A DNA stretch of 64,000 nucleotides from Rhodanobacter sp. AS-Z3 (GTDB lineage: Bacteria; Pseudomonadota; Gammaproteobacteria; Xanthomonadales; Rhodanobacteraceae), in NCBI RefSeq assembly GCF_029224025.1, contig NZ_CP119392.1, positions 2,007,001 to 2,071,000 on the forward strand, in the 5' to 3' direction. This document shows, piece after piece, positions 1 to 8,060 of this stretch (positions are counted from its first letter, which is position 1; the number at the start of each line of letters is the position of its first letter). A program made the translations under genes and the position numbers. A model generated the notes under the pieces. The model saw only the letters and a list, made by a program, of their open reading frames with translations. It searched no databases and was not told the origin of the DNA.

Positions 1-1335
1 CAGCGAATCGATCGGCAACGCGTCGCCATGCACGATGCGCTCGCTGCTGAAGTCTACGTCGGCGTCCATTGCCTGCCAGCGTTCGGTGCGAAACGGTGCG
101 ACTGGCAACAACTTGTCAGCGGGCTGTACAGGGTCGCCCTCTGAATTCGCCGTCGCCGAAGCGCCGCCGATCAGCGGCGCGAGGTCGGCGAACTGCAACA
201 GTTTCGAATGCAGCTTGCCGGTGAGCTTGGGTCGCGCGCCCCCGGTGACAAACAGCAGGTCGCCGGAAAGATCGCTGCCGCCCACTCGGCCACGGAAGTC
301 CTGGTAGTGATAGCGACTGCCCTTATGCCCCAACTGTCCACTGAGATGGCCTTCGGTGGCGTAAGCGGGCGTGTCGGGCAGGGTGACGCCAGTCAAGGGG
401 TAGAGCTTTGCCATGCTGGAGCCGGACAGCCACAAGCGCACATCCAGCGCGCCCAGGTGCAGTGGGTCGGTCAAGGTACCGACCAGTGCGATATGCGTGT
501 CGCCCAGCATGACGTCCGCTTGCAGCGGGAACGGGCGACGCGTGTCGTGCAAGGCCAGCATGGCGCCGGTCTTGCCATGACCCTTCAGTGGGCTGCCCTG
601 ATGGCTGCCTTCAAGGGTCCAGCCAAATTGATAGGTCAACGATTGGTGTGCCGTGGGACTGCTGTTGGCGGGTGCTTCGGACTTGTCGTCGGAGCGCGCC
701 TGGTCGCCGCTGGCGCCCGTCTGTTTGCGCGCGGCCGCGGTCTGCTGTGCCACGATCTGGTCGTAGGGGATGGCGGCCTGAAGTGGCTCGACGGTGGCCT
801 TCAATTCGGTGCCGCTGGGTGCGTCCTGCAAGGTGATCAGCCCGCGATCGAATCCGACCGTGCCGATCTCCAGTGTCCAGCGCGAGGGTGTCACGCTTGG
901 CGGAAAGCTGAAGTCCCAGGTGGCCCGCTTTTGCTTGTCGCGTTCCAGATCGATGCGGGGTTGCATGAGTTGCAGCGAGGGTACGTCGATGCGATGCGCC
1001 AGCAGCGGCAACAACGAAAGCCGAAACCGCAGCGCCTGCAGTGTGGCGAATTGAGGTTGTTGCGACCACGGGGGGTTTGCAATGCTGATGTCGCGCGCGG
1101 TGAATTCCGGCCACGGCACCCAACCGGCTATCCCGCTGCCACTGCGGTCGCGCGTCCAGTCGACCGTGAGCTCACCACGAATGACAAACGGACGGCCAAT
1201 CGCCTGGCTCACCTTGTCGTTGATGAATGGGCGCATCCGGTTCCAGTTGAAGGTGGCAACCAGCACCACCAAGACCAGTACGACCACCAGCAGACTGCCA
1301 GCTATTCCCGCGAGGATTTTGCGGTTGCGCGTCAT
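1..1335 (-). CDS. AsmA family protein (3' end missing)
   Basis: The frame is open from an ATG at 1333-1335 to the window edge, giving the first 445 residues of a larger protein. The N-terminus MTRNRKILAG is followed by a hydrophobic helix (about residues 7-28), then FNWNRMRPFINDKVSQAIG, the typical AsmA opening in which one inner-membrane anchor leads into a periplasmic beta-rich domain. AsmA-like proteins are thought to bridge inner and outer membrane and help move lipids or control outer-membrane assembly; the exact substrate here cannot be read. E. coli AsmA is about 617 residues, so roughly a quarter to a third is probably missing. It runs on the same strand as the cyclophilin gene upstream. 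Confidence 0.85.
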   Translation of the reverse strand, partial: MTRNRKILAGIAGSLLVVVLVLVVLVATFNWNRMRPFINDKVSQAIGRPFVIRGELTVDWTRDRSGSGIAGWVPWPEFTARDISIANPPWSQQPQFATLQALRFRLSLLPLLAHRIDVPSLQLMQPRIDLERDKQKRATWDFSFPPSVTPSRWTLEIGTVGFDRGLITLQDAPSGTELKATVEPLQAAIPYDQIVAQQTAAARKQTGASGDQARSDDKSEAPANSSPTAHQSLTYQFGWTLEGSHQGSPLKGHGKTGAMLALHDTRRPFPLQADVMLGDTHIALVGTLTDPLHLGALDVRLWLSGSSMAKLYPLTGVTLPDTPAYATEGHLSGQLGHKGSRYHYQDFRGRVGGSDLSGDLLFVTGGARPKLTGKLHSKLLQFADLAPLIGGASATANSEGDPVQPADKLLPVAPFRTERWQAMDADVDFSSERIVHGDALPIDSL

Positions 1336-1476
1336 CCGTGGATCTCCGATCGGTTGTGGCCAGATCCATGCATAGCCGGTCGCGTGACAAGACTACGTGT
1401 TGCTGGTGGTGCGGTGTCAGCCGCCGTTCATTCTGGCGCTGTTCGCGCGCCGGGCCGGCGGTCTGCTGGCAACTCC

Positions 1477-2412
1477 TCAGTGGCCGGGGCCAGTGATCTT
1501 CACCGGAACATTCATGCCGCACAGTTCAAGCTTGCCCGGCGGGTGGGTGTAGAACGCGCTGTGGCCATTGCGCTTGGCATCCACCAGTGCCGCAAAGGTG
1601 GCGCTGTCGGTGCGCAATACCTTGACCGAGGGACGATCTTTCGCAGGCATGTCGGCCGCCACGCGTACCGATTCGATGCCCACGCGCTGGGCTGGATCGG
1701 TGTAGAAACCCATCGGCTCGGGACCGCGGGGCAGGCCCGAAAGCAGCGGCATGCCATCGAGCACGCGGCCGGCAATAGCCAGTGCGTGATCCAGTCGGCG
1801 TGCCTGACCGATGACCGCGTACAACGAACTGCCGTTGCCACTGTCCGGAGCCACGTCGCGCGCCACGCCGACCGTGCCGTAGCAATGCGCTATCCATTCC
1901 TGACCGTTGGCGGGGTCACGGGCGACCGGAAAGCCTTCGGAAAATCCGACCTGGGGTGCGTAGACATCGCCATCGGGCAGGGCGGTCCATGGCAGCTTCG
2001 CATCGATCGCGCGGGTGAACTCGGGCGGCACGGTCAGGTTCGCCTTGCCCTGCGGGTGGATCTTGCTCTTGTCGCCATGGTCATCTTCGTTCGGATCACC
2101 CCATTGGGTGACGAAGTTGTCCTGTACGCGAGTGATCGCCAGCCCGTCGAAGTAGTGCTGGCGCACCAATGTGCGAATGTTGGCGGCATGCAGCGGCGTG
2201 AAATCCTGCGCCAGCTCGATCACCACGCGTCCACTCGGCAACTGCATGAACAGCAGGTTCTGCGGGTCGGGTGTACGCCACTCGGCAGGGGTGGATTTGG
2301 CCAGGATTTCCGCCACGGTCGGCGTGTCTTTCTGCTGTTCGGCGGCGAGCGTCGGCAGGGCCAGCAAGCTGCTGGCCAGGGCGAGCGCAGAGATCAGATG
2401 GCGACGACGCAT
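1477..2412 (-). CDS. periplasmic cyclophilin-type peptidyl-prolyl isomerase
   Basis: 311 residues. I chose the ATG at 2410-2412 because GAGGGG sits just upstream and the protein then starts with a signal peptide (MRRRHLISAL..., probable cleavage near residue 24); the longer open frame has no such features. Residues 52-230 form a cyclophilin fold: GRVVIELAQDFTP, then ITRVQDNFVTQWGDP with the catalytic Arg near residue 95 and the Phe-x-x-Gln pattern. It should catalyse cis-trans isomerisation of prolyl bonds in the periplasm. It is much longer than the usual 165-190 residue periplasmic PpiA, with an insert after the WGDP motif and a C-terminal extension, so the substrate range may differ. Confidence 0.88.
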   Translation of the reverse strand: MRRRHLISALALASSLLALPTLAAEQQKDTPTVAEILAKSTPAEWRTPDPQNLLFMQLPSGRVVIELAQDFTPLHAANIRTLVRQHYFDGLAITRVQDNFVTQWGDPNEDDHGDKSKIHPQGKANLTVPPEFTRAIDAKLPWTALPDGDVYAPQVGFSEGFPVARDPANGQEWIAHCYGTVGVARDVAPDSGNGSSLYAVIGQARRLDHALAIAGRVLDGMPLLSGLPRGPEPMGFYTDPAQRVGIESVRVAADMPAKDRPSVKVLRTDSATFAALVDAKRNGHSAFYTHPPGKLELCGMNVPVKITGPGH

Positions 2413-2524
2413 GACGTTCCCCTCAATGGCGTTCAGATCAGGAGAGCAACTTAGCAGAGTGCTGGCGGTCGTGGTCTGGATTGATCCACCTTGCGTCGCG
2501 TGCTGCGGCTGATGGCTGGCGGTG

Positions 2525-3166
2525 CTAGCGAGGTTTGCGACGGCTGCGCTTGCCGGGGCTTCCGGCACCGACGGTATTCTTGCCGCTGGCGCTGCTGCTG
2601 CTGCGTAGTTGCTCGATCCACGACAAGGCGTCGACGTAGGAAAGGAATTGCTGCAGATATTCCGGCGACAGCTCGCGCATCAGGGTGAGCGAGCGGTGCA
2701 CCAGACTGGCCGAGTTCAGCGGACCGGCATCCGCAGGCACTTGCTCCAGCGCCTGCCGCAACTGGCTTTCGATGCGCACCGTCGACCAGATTTTCTGCAG
2801 GTCGTCGAGTGCGTCCATAGGTGGGTGTGACACCCCCGCCGCCTGCGTGTCATGCACGGCCACTCGCTGGCTGCGTTGGCTGCCCCGACGCGAAAGTTCA
2901 TCGGTCAGCTCGGCAAGCGCGCTAGCAGACGACGGACACGGCGTGGTGGCGCCGCCCACAGCGTCGACTGCGTCGAGTTCGTCCGCATAGGCGGCGAGCA
3001 GTTGCGATAGTCGACCATCCAGCAGGCGCCGTGCTTCACCTTCGTGGCTGGCGGCGCGACGCTCCAGCGCATCGATGAAATGAAAGCGGACCGGGTGCAG
3101 TCGATCCGCGCCTTGCGCGCGCCATGCGTCGAGCCTGGCCCGTGGATGATTCCGGCTAGGGCTCAT
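2525..3166 (-). CDS. DUF2894 family protein, last gene of motor-like cassette
   Basis: 213 residues from the ATG at 3164-3166, which overlaps the end of the upstream OmpA-like gene by 11 nt. The N-terminal half contains ARLDAWRAQGADRLHPVRF and FIDALERRAASHEGEARRLL, the conserved part of DUF2894 proteins; the middle is low complexity, and a helical segment (about residues 130-190) ends in a very basic tail, GSPGKRSRRKPR. No signal peptide or membrane helix, so cytoplasmic. Function is unknown. In other beta- and gammaproteobacteria this family sits beside DUF3348, DUF802 and OmpA-like genes, as here, so it is probably a cytoplasmic partner of that membrane complex (inference). Confidence 0.8.
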   Translation of the reverse strand: MSPSRNHPRARLDAWRAQGADRLHPVRFHFIDALERRAASHEGEARRLLDGRLSQLLAAYADELDAVDAVGGATTPCPSSASALAELTDELSRRGSQRSQRVAVHDTQAAGVSHPPMDALDDLQKIWSTVRIESQLRQALEQVPADAGPLNSASLVHRSLTLMRELSPEYLQQFLSYVDALSWIEQLRSSSSASGKNTVGAGSPGKRSRRKPR

Positions 3167-3806
3167 CGGCAGCCACGGCGGCTTTCGAGGGTTTTGGCAC
3201 TGGCGCGATTTCCACGCGGCGATTGCGCGCGCGTCCGTCTTCATCGGCGTTGGAGCCGACCGGCTGGCTGGAACCAAATGCTGCGGCGAAGATCGCGTCG
3301 GCCGGCACGCCGTCGGCAATCAGCGCGCGCGTCACTGTCAGCGCGCGCTCGGCGGACAGCTCCCAGTTGTCGGCAAACTGGCGGTTGTCGCCGCGCACCT
3401 GGCGGTCGTCGGTGAAGCCGCTGACCATCAACACTTCGTCGCGCGCCTTGAGGTAATCAGACAGCGGTCCGGCCAGACTCTTCAGCACGCTCAACCCCTC
3501 GGGCTGCAACTGGTCGGAGTTCAGCGCGAACAGCACGTTGCCACTGATCCCGATGCGGCCGTTGGCGAACGTCACGCGTCCGACTGCCAGCGGTATCGCC
3601 AGCGCCTGTTCCAGCGTCTTGCGCTGCAGTGCCTCGATCCGTCGTTGCGCGACTTCGTGTTGCAGTCGCTGGGAAAGTTGCAACTGCACGCCGATGACGC
3701 CCACCAGCACCAGCACGAACGCGCCCAGCAACACCGACATCAGGTCGCCGAAGGCCGCCCAGATCGGTGTGGCCGACTCGGTATCGGCTTCGATCTCGTC
3801 GCTCAT
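3156..3806 (-). CDS. OmpA/MotB-like membrane protein, putative motor stator subunit
   Basis: 216 residues. A short cytoplasmic N-terminus leads into one membrane helix (about 17-43) starting WAAFGDLMSVLLGAF; the Asp at residue 21 at the start of the helix matches the proton-binding Asp of MotB/ZorB/TolR-type stator subunits (pattern D-L-M-x-x-L-L). Residues 75-208 are an OmpA C-terminal peptidoglycan-binding domain: VLFALNSDQLQPEG, SGFTDDRQ, WELSAERA and NRRVEI. Its start overlaps the DUF802 stop as ATGA, implying coupled translation with its MotA/ExbB-like partner. Inference: it anchors the complex to peptidoglycan and carries the ion path. No flagellar gene is nearby, so it is unlikely to be MotB itself. 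Confidence 0.85.
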   Translation of the reverse strand: MSDEIEADTESATPIWAAFGDLMSVLLGAFVLVLVGVIGVQLQLSQRLQHEVAQRRIEALQRKTLEQALAIPLAVGRVTFANGRIGISGNVLFALNSDQLQPEGLSVLKSLAGPLSDYLKARDEVLMVSGFTDDRQVRGDNRQFADNWELSAERALTVTRALIADGVPADAIFAAAFGSSQPVGSNADEDGRARNRRVEIAPVPKPSKAAVAADEP

Positions 3807-5896
3807 GCTGTTTCAAGCCCGGCGGCACGCTGGCGGGCCAGTTGCTGCAGGTCGTCGACAATCTGCTTTTGCGACAGCATGCTCAGGTCGATCACTTCGC
3901 GCGCCTGTGCCACGTAGTAGGCGAGTTGCTCGTCGCTGCGGGCAAGTGATTTGTCCAGCGCGATTTCGATGTGTTGCAGGCGGCTGACCAGCTGCTCGCT
4001 GGATGCGCCGAACAACTCCACCGCCATGCCGAACGCTTCACCGAGGCTGGCCACTTCAACGGCGCTGCCGGTAACCTGTGCAGCGGCGGCATCCAGCTTG
4101 CCGGCTTCGCTGGCGATGTGATCAGTGAAGCGGTTGCCGACACGATCGAGCAGGTCGGCCGAGCTGGTGACCAAGGCGTCGATCGCGCCTTTTTGTTCGT
4201 TGGACGCGCGATTCACCCCATCGAGCAGGGTCTCCAGCGTGGCCATCAGACGGTTGCGCTCGTCCAGCATGGCGGTGTCGCGCACCATGCTGTCGGAGAG
4301 TTTCTGGCGCAGCTCGGCGACCACTTCGGCGGCGGCCCTCGGTGCTTCCGAGGCGGCCTGCACGAGGCGGGATATTTCGGTGATGGTGTCGCGTGCATGG
4401 GCCTGACTGTGGGCCGACATTTCGCGGGCAGTTTCCGCCAGCGTGTCGCAGATTTCCTGTTGGCGGCTGGTCGCATGCGTGCCGGCTTCCTGCCACTTTT
4501 CCCCCAGCGCGGTGGCCATCGAGTCTAACGTGTCGGTCCATGCAGCAAGACGCTGTTGATCGTTGGCTGCCAGGGCTTTCTGCAAACCTGCGTGCGACTG
4601 GTCCACACGTTGAACCAGTGCGGTAGCCTGCTGTTCGATCGTTGCCGTCGCGGCGTTCAGTGCCTGCTGCTGATTGCTGACCAGTTGCTGATTGCTTTCC
4701 TGTTGCTGCGACAACGCTTGTGCCCATCCCTCGCCGACGTTGCCTGCGGTGGCGTCCATGCGGCTGAACACGTCTCCGAGCAGGCTGCTCGAGCGTTGTT
4801 CGAAGGTTTCGGCAAAGTGGTCCAGTGAGCTGCGCAGATCCGCCGCCTGCAGCTGGTTCGTTTGGCGATGTTCGGCAAGTGCCTGCTGCCAGAGCTCGGC
4901 TACCGTTGCAGTCGATGTCTCGAAGCCGCTCGACAGGCCTTCCAATTGGGTGTCCACCGCGTGCGTGATGGTGTCATGCAGCGTCGTTGTTTCGCGTGCC
5001 AGTGCGGCCATGGTGGCTTCCATCACCGGCAGCAGGGTGGCACTGGCCGCGCGTGCGTTTTCGGTGACGCTGTCCTTCAGCGACTGCTCCACGGAGCTGG
5101 CCAGTCGCGTGTACGCCGCTTCGGTGTGGCGATGGAAGCTATCCTGGCTGGCGAGCTGTCGCTCATTCGCGGCTGCACTTTGTTGCTCAATGGTGCTGAT
5201 CATTGCCTGCAGACGATCCACCAGCGTCGGCATCAGTTCGGATTGTTGCTGCAGCAGCTTGAAGGTTTCTTCGCGCTGGTGTGCCTGCGAATACACGCGC
5301 AAGGTGGTGGCGATATGCAGGTCCAGCGATTGCACGGCTTGCACGCGCTCGCGCCGGCACAGCGCGGAAAGCAGGCCCAGCATCGCCGAGCTGGCCACGC
5401 CTGCGATCGAGGTGCCGAACGCAAAGCCCAGTCCCTTCACCGGTGCGGCAAGCGACGCGTGCATGGCCTGCAGATCGGTGGCGCTATCCAGCGCAAAACC
5501 GGTGCCGCGGAGTGTGGCCATCATGCCCAGCAGCGTGCCCAGCATGCCCAGCAAGACCAGCAGGCCAACCAGATACGGCGTCAAGGCCGGCGCCGGCAAA
5601 GCGGCGCGCTCGCCTTCGACGCGAAGACGCACGGCATGACGCAAGCTCGGGTGCAGTTGGCTCAGCCAGTCGCCGAGGTTGGTGGGCGCCGTCGACAAAG
5701 CGCTCACGGCCTGCTGTAGCGAGGCCGTGGCCTGGCGATAGCGGTAAAGCTCCAGCGCACCGGCCAGGTAGCAGGCGCCAATCAGCGCGGTGACCGAAAG
5801 TGCCAGCGGATTGGTGCCGACATAGCCCGCACCGATCCAGCTGATGGCGGCAAGGCCGGCAGCGAAAACAACGAAATTAAGCAGATTTTTGAACAT
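3803..5896 (-). CDS. DUF802 protein: MotA/ExbB-like channel with 500-residue coiled-coil tail
   Basis: 697 residues from the ATG at 5894-5896 (AGGAAG upstream; it overlaps the DUF3348 gene by 20 nt). Predicted helices at about 5-24, 31-51, 106-130 and 153-178 with a basic loop between the second and third, which is MotA-like topology. The third helix carries GMLGTLLGMMATLRG and the fourth GLGFAFGTSIAGVASS, echoing the two conserved Thr-containing helices of MotA/TolQ/ExbB (Thr121 and Thr162 here). Residues 180-697 are nearly all polar helix, with Trp-centred repeats around W336, W391 and W468 (the DUF802 repeat). A continuous helix of that length would reach about 78 nm. The role is unknown; architecture resembles ZorA of the Zorya defence motor, but no ZorC/D/E-type effector is present. 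Confidence 0.85.
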   Translation of the reverse strand: MFKNLLNFVVFAAGLAAISWIGAGYVGTNPLALSVTALIGACYLAGALELYRYRQATASLQQAVSALSTAPTNLGDWLSQLHPSLRHAVRLRVEGERAALPAPALTPYLVGLLVLLGMLGTLLGMMATLRGTGFALDSATDLQAMHASLAAPVKGLGFAFGTSIAGVASSAMLGLLSALCRRERVQAVQSLDLHIATTLRVYSQAHQREETFKLLQQQSELMPTLVDRLQAMISTIEQQSAAANERQLASQDSFHRHTEAAYTRLASSVEQSLKDSVTENARAASATLLPVMEATMAALARETTTLHDTITHAVDTQLEGLSSGFETSTATVAELWQQALAEHRQTNQLQAADLRSSLDHFAETFEQRSSSLLGDVFSRMDATAGNVGEGWAQALSQQQESNQQLVSNQQQALNAATATIEQQATALVQRVDQSHAGLQKALAANDQQRLAAWTDTLDSMATALGEKWQEAGTHATSRQQEICDTLAETAREMSAHSQAHARDTITEISRLVQAASEAPRAAAEVVAELRQKLSDSMVRDTAMLDERNRLMATLETLLDGVNRASNEQKGAIDALVTSSADLLDRVGNRFTDHIASEAGKLDAAAAQVTGSAVEVASLGEAFGMAVELFGASSEQLVSRLQHIEIALDKSLARSDEQLAYYVAQAREVIDLSMLSQKQIVDDLQQLARQRAAGLETA

Positions 5897-6590
5897 GACT
5901 TCCTGCGGCGCTGGTGCGAAGCGCTGCAAGCAGGCCTTCGACCGGTTGAAAACGAACATCCAGTTCGGCGAGTAATACGCTTTGCATATCGTGGCGGAAC
6001 CGCTCCAGCCAGGTGCTGGTAACGGTTACCGCGTGGCGTTCCTGTGTCTGCGCGATCTGGCGCAGACGTTCAAAGTGTTCGCCGAGCAGAGCGGGCACGG
6101 TAGCCAGCAAGTTCTGCTCACGCGGGCTCAGCGCCAGCTCCATCACCGCATCCACTTCCGCCAGCCGAGCCATCTCGTCGCTGGTCTGCGCGAGCCGGTC
6201 ACGCAGGTGTCCGCGCAGCCGGCCCGTGGCGGCCTGCATCGACCGCTGCAGGGTGAGATGACGCTGACGGAACGCCGCGTAGTCATCCGCCGCCTGCACG
6301 CCGTCATCAGCGGTGATGTTTGCCGCCAGCGACGCTCGCACGCGAGCGCACTCGTCGCTTTCGACCTCGCTCGATAGCGGCAAATCGCTCGCGACGACGG
6401 CGAGCTTGCCGTCGAGTGCGGTCGACAAGACCAACGCCTGATTCCAGTCGAACCACTGACTGAGACGATCGGGTAGTGAGCTGCCGGCCGGAGCCACGTC
6501 GGCGCCAGCCAATCGCGCCAACAGGCGGATCAGCGTGGGGCCGGGCAGGTGTGGGCCAGCCTTCGGTTTGCGCAGAGGGGCTTGTTGCAT
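5877..6590 (-). CDS. DUF3348 family protein, first gene of motor-like cassette
   Basis: 237 residues. Recognisable family pattern near the N-terminus: PTLIRLLARLAGADV, then LPDRLSQWFDWNQALVLSTAL. The remainder is Ala/Leu/Arg-rich helix without a signal peptide or membrane segment, so cytoplasmic. It is the promoter-proximal gene of a four-gene unit, and its last 20 nt overlap the start of the DUF802 channel gene. Function unknown; the constant partnership with DUF802 suggests it contacts the long cytoplasmic tail (inference). The first ATG of the frame was used. Confidence 0.8.
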   Translation of the reverse strand: MQQAPLRKPKAGPHLPGPTLIRLLARLAGADVAPAGSSLPDRLSQWFDWNQALVLSTALDGKLAVVASDLPLSSEVESDECARVRASLAANITADDGVQAADDYAAFRQRHLTLQRSMQAATGRLRGHLRDRLAQTSDEMARLAEVDAVMELALSPREQNLLATVPALLGEHFERLRQIAQTQERHAVTVTSTWLERFRHDMQSVLLAELDVRFQPVEGLLAALRTSAAGSHVQKSA

Positions 6591-6701
6591 GGGGCCGGGA
6601 CGATCAAAACGCCCAGTTTACATGCTGGCGCGGCACGGGTTGTCGCCTCCCGTCGGTTTGAAGCGGCAGCCCCTGCAGGGCATGACTTCAGGCCCATGTA
6701 C

Positions 6702-6720
6702 TAGTGTCAAGTTCACACTA
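6702..6720. promoter_or_regulatory. inverted repeat, probable PadR operator
   Basis: TAGTGT, 7 nt, ACACTA: perfect 6-bp arms centred 49 nt before the padR start codon. PadR-family repressors usually bind short dyads in their own promoter, and many padR-HAAS operons are autoregulated, so this is the likely operator. Confidence 0.5.
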
Positions 6721-6759
6721 TGATTCACTCCAGTCTAAGCGGCAGTGCAGGTGAGCGTG

Positions 6760-7125
6760 ATGGATGACAACACCAGCCATTTGAAGAAGTTCCAGAAAGA
6801 GCTTTCCAGCGGCACCGTGTCGCTGGTGTTGCTGGCCGTGCTTGGTCAGTCGCGCCAGCCGATGTATGGCTACCAGATCGCCAAGCGACTGGAAGAGGTT
6901 GGCGAAGGCGTGCTCGCCGGCAAGCAAAGCGCGCTGTATCCGGTGCTGCGCAATCTGGAAGGTGCCGGCCTGTTAGGCAGCGAGATCGAACCGTCCGTCA
7001 GTGGACCGCCACGTCGTTACTACCGCATCACCAAACCGGGTCGTGAAGTGCTGCGCGAGTGGGTTGCAGCCTGGAACGCCACCCGCGATTCCGTCGACAA
7101 CGTCTTGCAAGGAGGGGTGTCATGA
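6760..7125 (+). CDS. PadR family transcriptional repressor
   Basis: 121 residues. I chose the ATG at 6760 because AGGTGAG lies directly upstream; an in-frame GTG 15 nt earlier is possible. The winged-helix domain is clear: VSLVLLAVLGQSRQPMYGYQ, IAKRLEEVGEG, and the recognition/wing segment KQSALYPVLRNLEGAGLL with PPRRYYRIT. PadR proteins are small dimeric repressors. The stop overlaps the start of the HAAS-domain gene as ATGA, the usual arrangement in which PadR controls a membrane sensor-like partner. A dyad at 6702-6720 is its likely operator. Confidence 0.9.
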   Translation: MDDNTSHLKKFQKELSSGTVSLVLLAVLGQSRQPMYGYQIAKRLEEVGEGVLAGKQSALYPVLRNLEGAGLLGSEIEPSVSGPPRRYYRITKPGREVLREWVAAWNATRDSVDNVLQGGVS

Positions 7126-8045
7126 ACGCGCCACGCAGCATCACCGACTATCTTGAACAACTGCGCACCGCTTTGCGCGGCGCTGACCCGGCACTGATTC
7201 AGGATGCGTTGTACGACGCCGAGGAACACCTGCGCTCGGAACTGGCCGAACAGCCCGAGCGCAGCGAAGCGGCCATGCTGGAACATGTGGTCAGCAGTTA
7301 TGGCGCGCCCGACGAGGTGGCCGAGATCTACCGGGATCAGGAGATCAAGATCCAGCGCGCGATCCGTCCGCCGGCGCAGCCGCCACGGCGTTCACTGGCA
7401 GGTCGTTTCTTCGGTGTGGCGGCCGATCCGCGTACTTATGCGTCGCTGTTCTACATGCTGCTGTCGCTGGCCACCGGCATCTTCTATTTCACCTGGGTGG
7501 TGACCGGCTTGTCGCTGTCGGTGGGTTTGTCGGTGTTGATCATCGGACTGCCGTTCATCGTGCTGTTCTTCGGCAGTGTGCGCGTGTTGTCGCTGGTGGA
7601 AGGACGCCTCGTGGAAGCCATGCTCGGCATGCGCATGCCGCGCCGGCCGGTCTACCCGACTACCGGCATGACACTGATGCAGCGCATCGGGCGCATGTTC
7701 ACCGATGTGCATACGTGGACCACGCTTTGCTACATGTGGCTGATGTTGCCGCTGGGCATCGTGTACTTCACGCTCGCGGTGACCCTGCTCTCGATGTCGG
7801 TGACCTTCATCGCCGCGCCGCTGCTGCTGTTGTTCCACAGCGACTGGCTGCCCGGTTTTTACGTGGACCATCAGGTCACGGTGGATTGGGGCTTCGGCGC
7901 GCATGCACCGAACTGGGCTGACGCGATCGGCATGTGCGCGTTCGGCATCGTGCTGCTGTTCACCACCTTGCACGTGGCGCGCGGCGTAGGTCGCATGCAT
8001 GGCTTGATTGCCAAGCACATGCTGGTGCCACGCACCGATGGCTGA
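7122..8045 (+). CDS. HAAS-domain / sensor-type membrane protein
   Basis: 307 residues starting at the ATG that overlaps the padR stop. Residues 5-80 form a HAAS/DUF1700-type helical domain (SITDYLEQLRTAL, then DALYDAEEHLRSEL and EVAEIYRDQEI). The rest is a tandemly duplicated membrane unit: YMLLSLATGIFYFTWVV with its following helices, and again YMWLMLPLGIVYFTLAV about 100 residues later, as in 'sensor' domain proteins. In known padR-HAAS pairs the membrane protein is thought to act with or be controlled by the repressor. The signal sensed cannot be read. Confidence 0.82.
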   Translation: MNAPRSITDYLEQLRTALRGADPALIQDALYDAEEHLRSELAEQPERSEAAMLEHVVSSYGAPDEVAEIYRDQEIKIQRAIRPPAQPPRRSLAGRFFGVAADPRTYASLFYMLLSLATGIFYFTWVVTGLSLSVGLSVLIIGLPFIVLFFGSVRVLSLVEGRLVEAMLGMRMPRRPVYPTTGMTLMQRIGRMFTDVHTWTTLCYMWLMLPLGIVYFTLAVTLLSMSVTFIAAPLLLLFHSDWLPGFYVDHQVTVDWGFGAHAPNWADAIGMCAFGIVLLFTTLHVARGVGRMHGLIAKHMLVPRTDG

Positions 8046-8060
8046 GTGGAAGGGCCTGCA

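Noticed and set aside
208..2454. A 748-codon plus-strand open frame
   Set aside because: It is antisense to the AsmA and cyclophilin genes, rich in Gln/His/Arg as expected of a GC-rich shadow frame, and has no domain or ribosome-binding site.
2525..6590. Complete Zorya defence system
   Set aside because: Only the motor part resembles ZorA/ZorB; no helicase, nuclease or ZorC/D/E-like gene is adjacent, and the neighbours are core genes.
2525..6590. Flagellar MotA/MotB stator
   Set aside because: The long coiled-coil tail and the DUF3348/DUF2894 partners do not occur with flagellar stators, and no flagellar gene is in the window.
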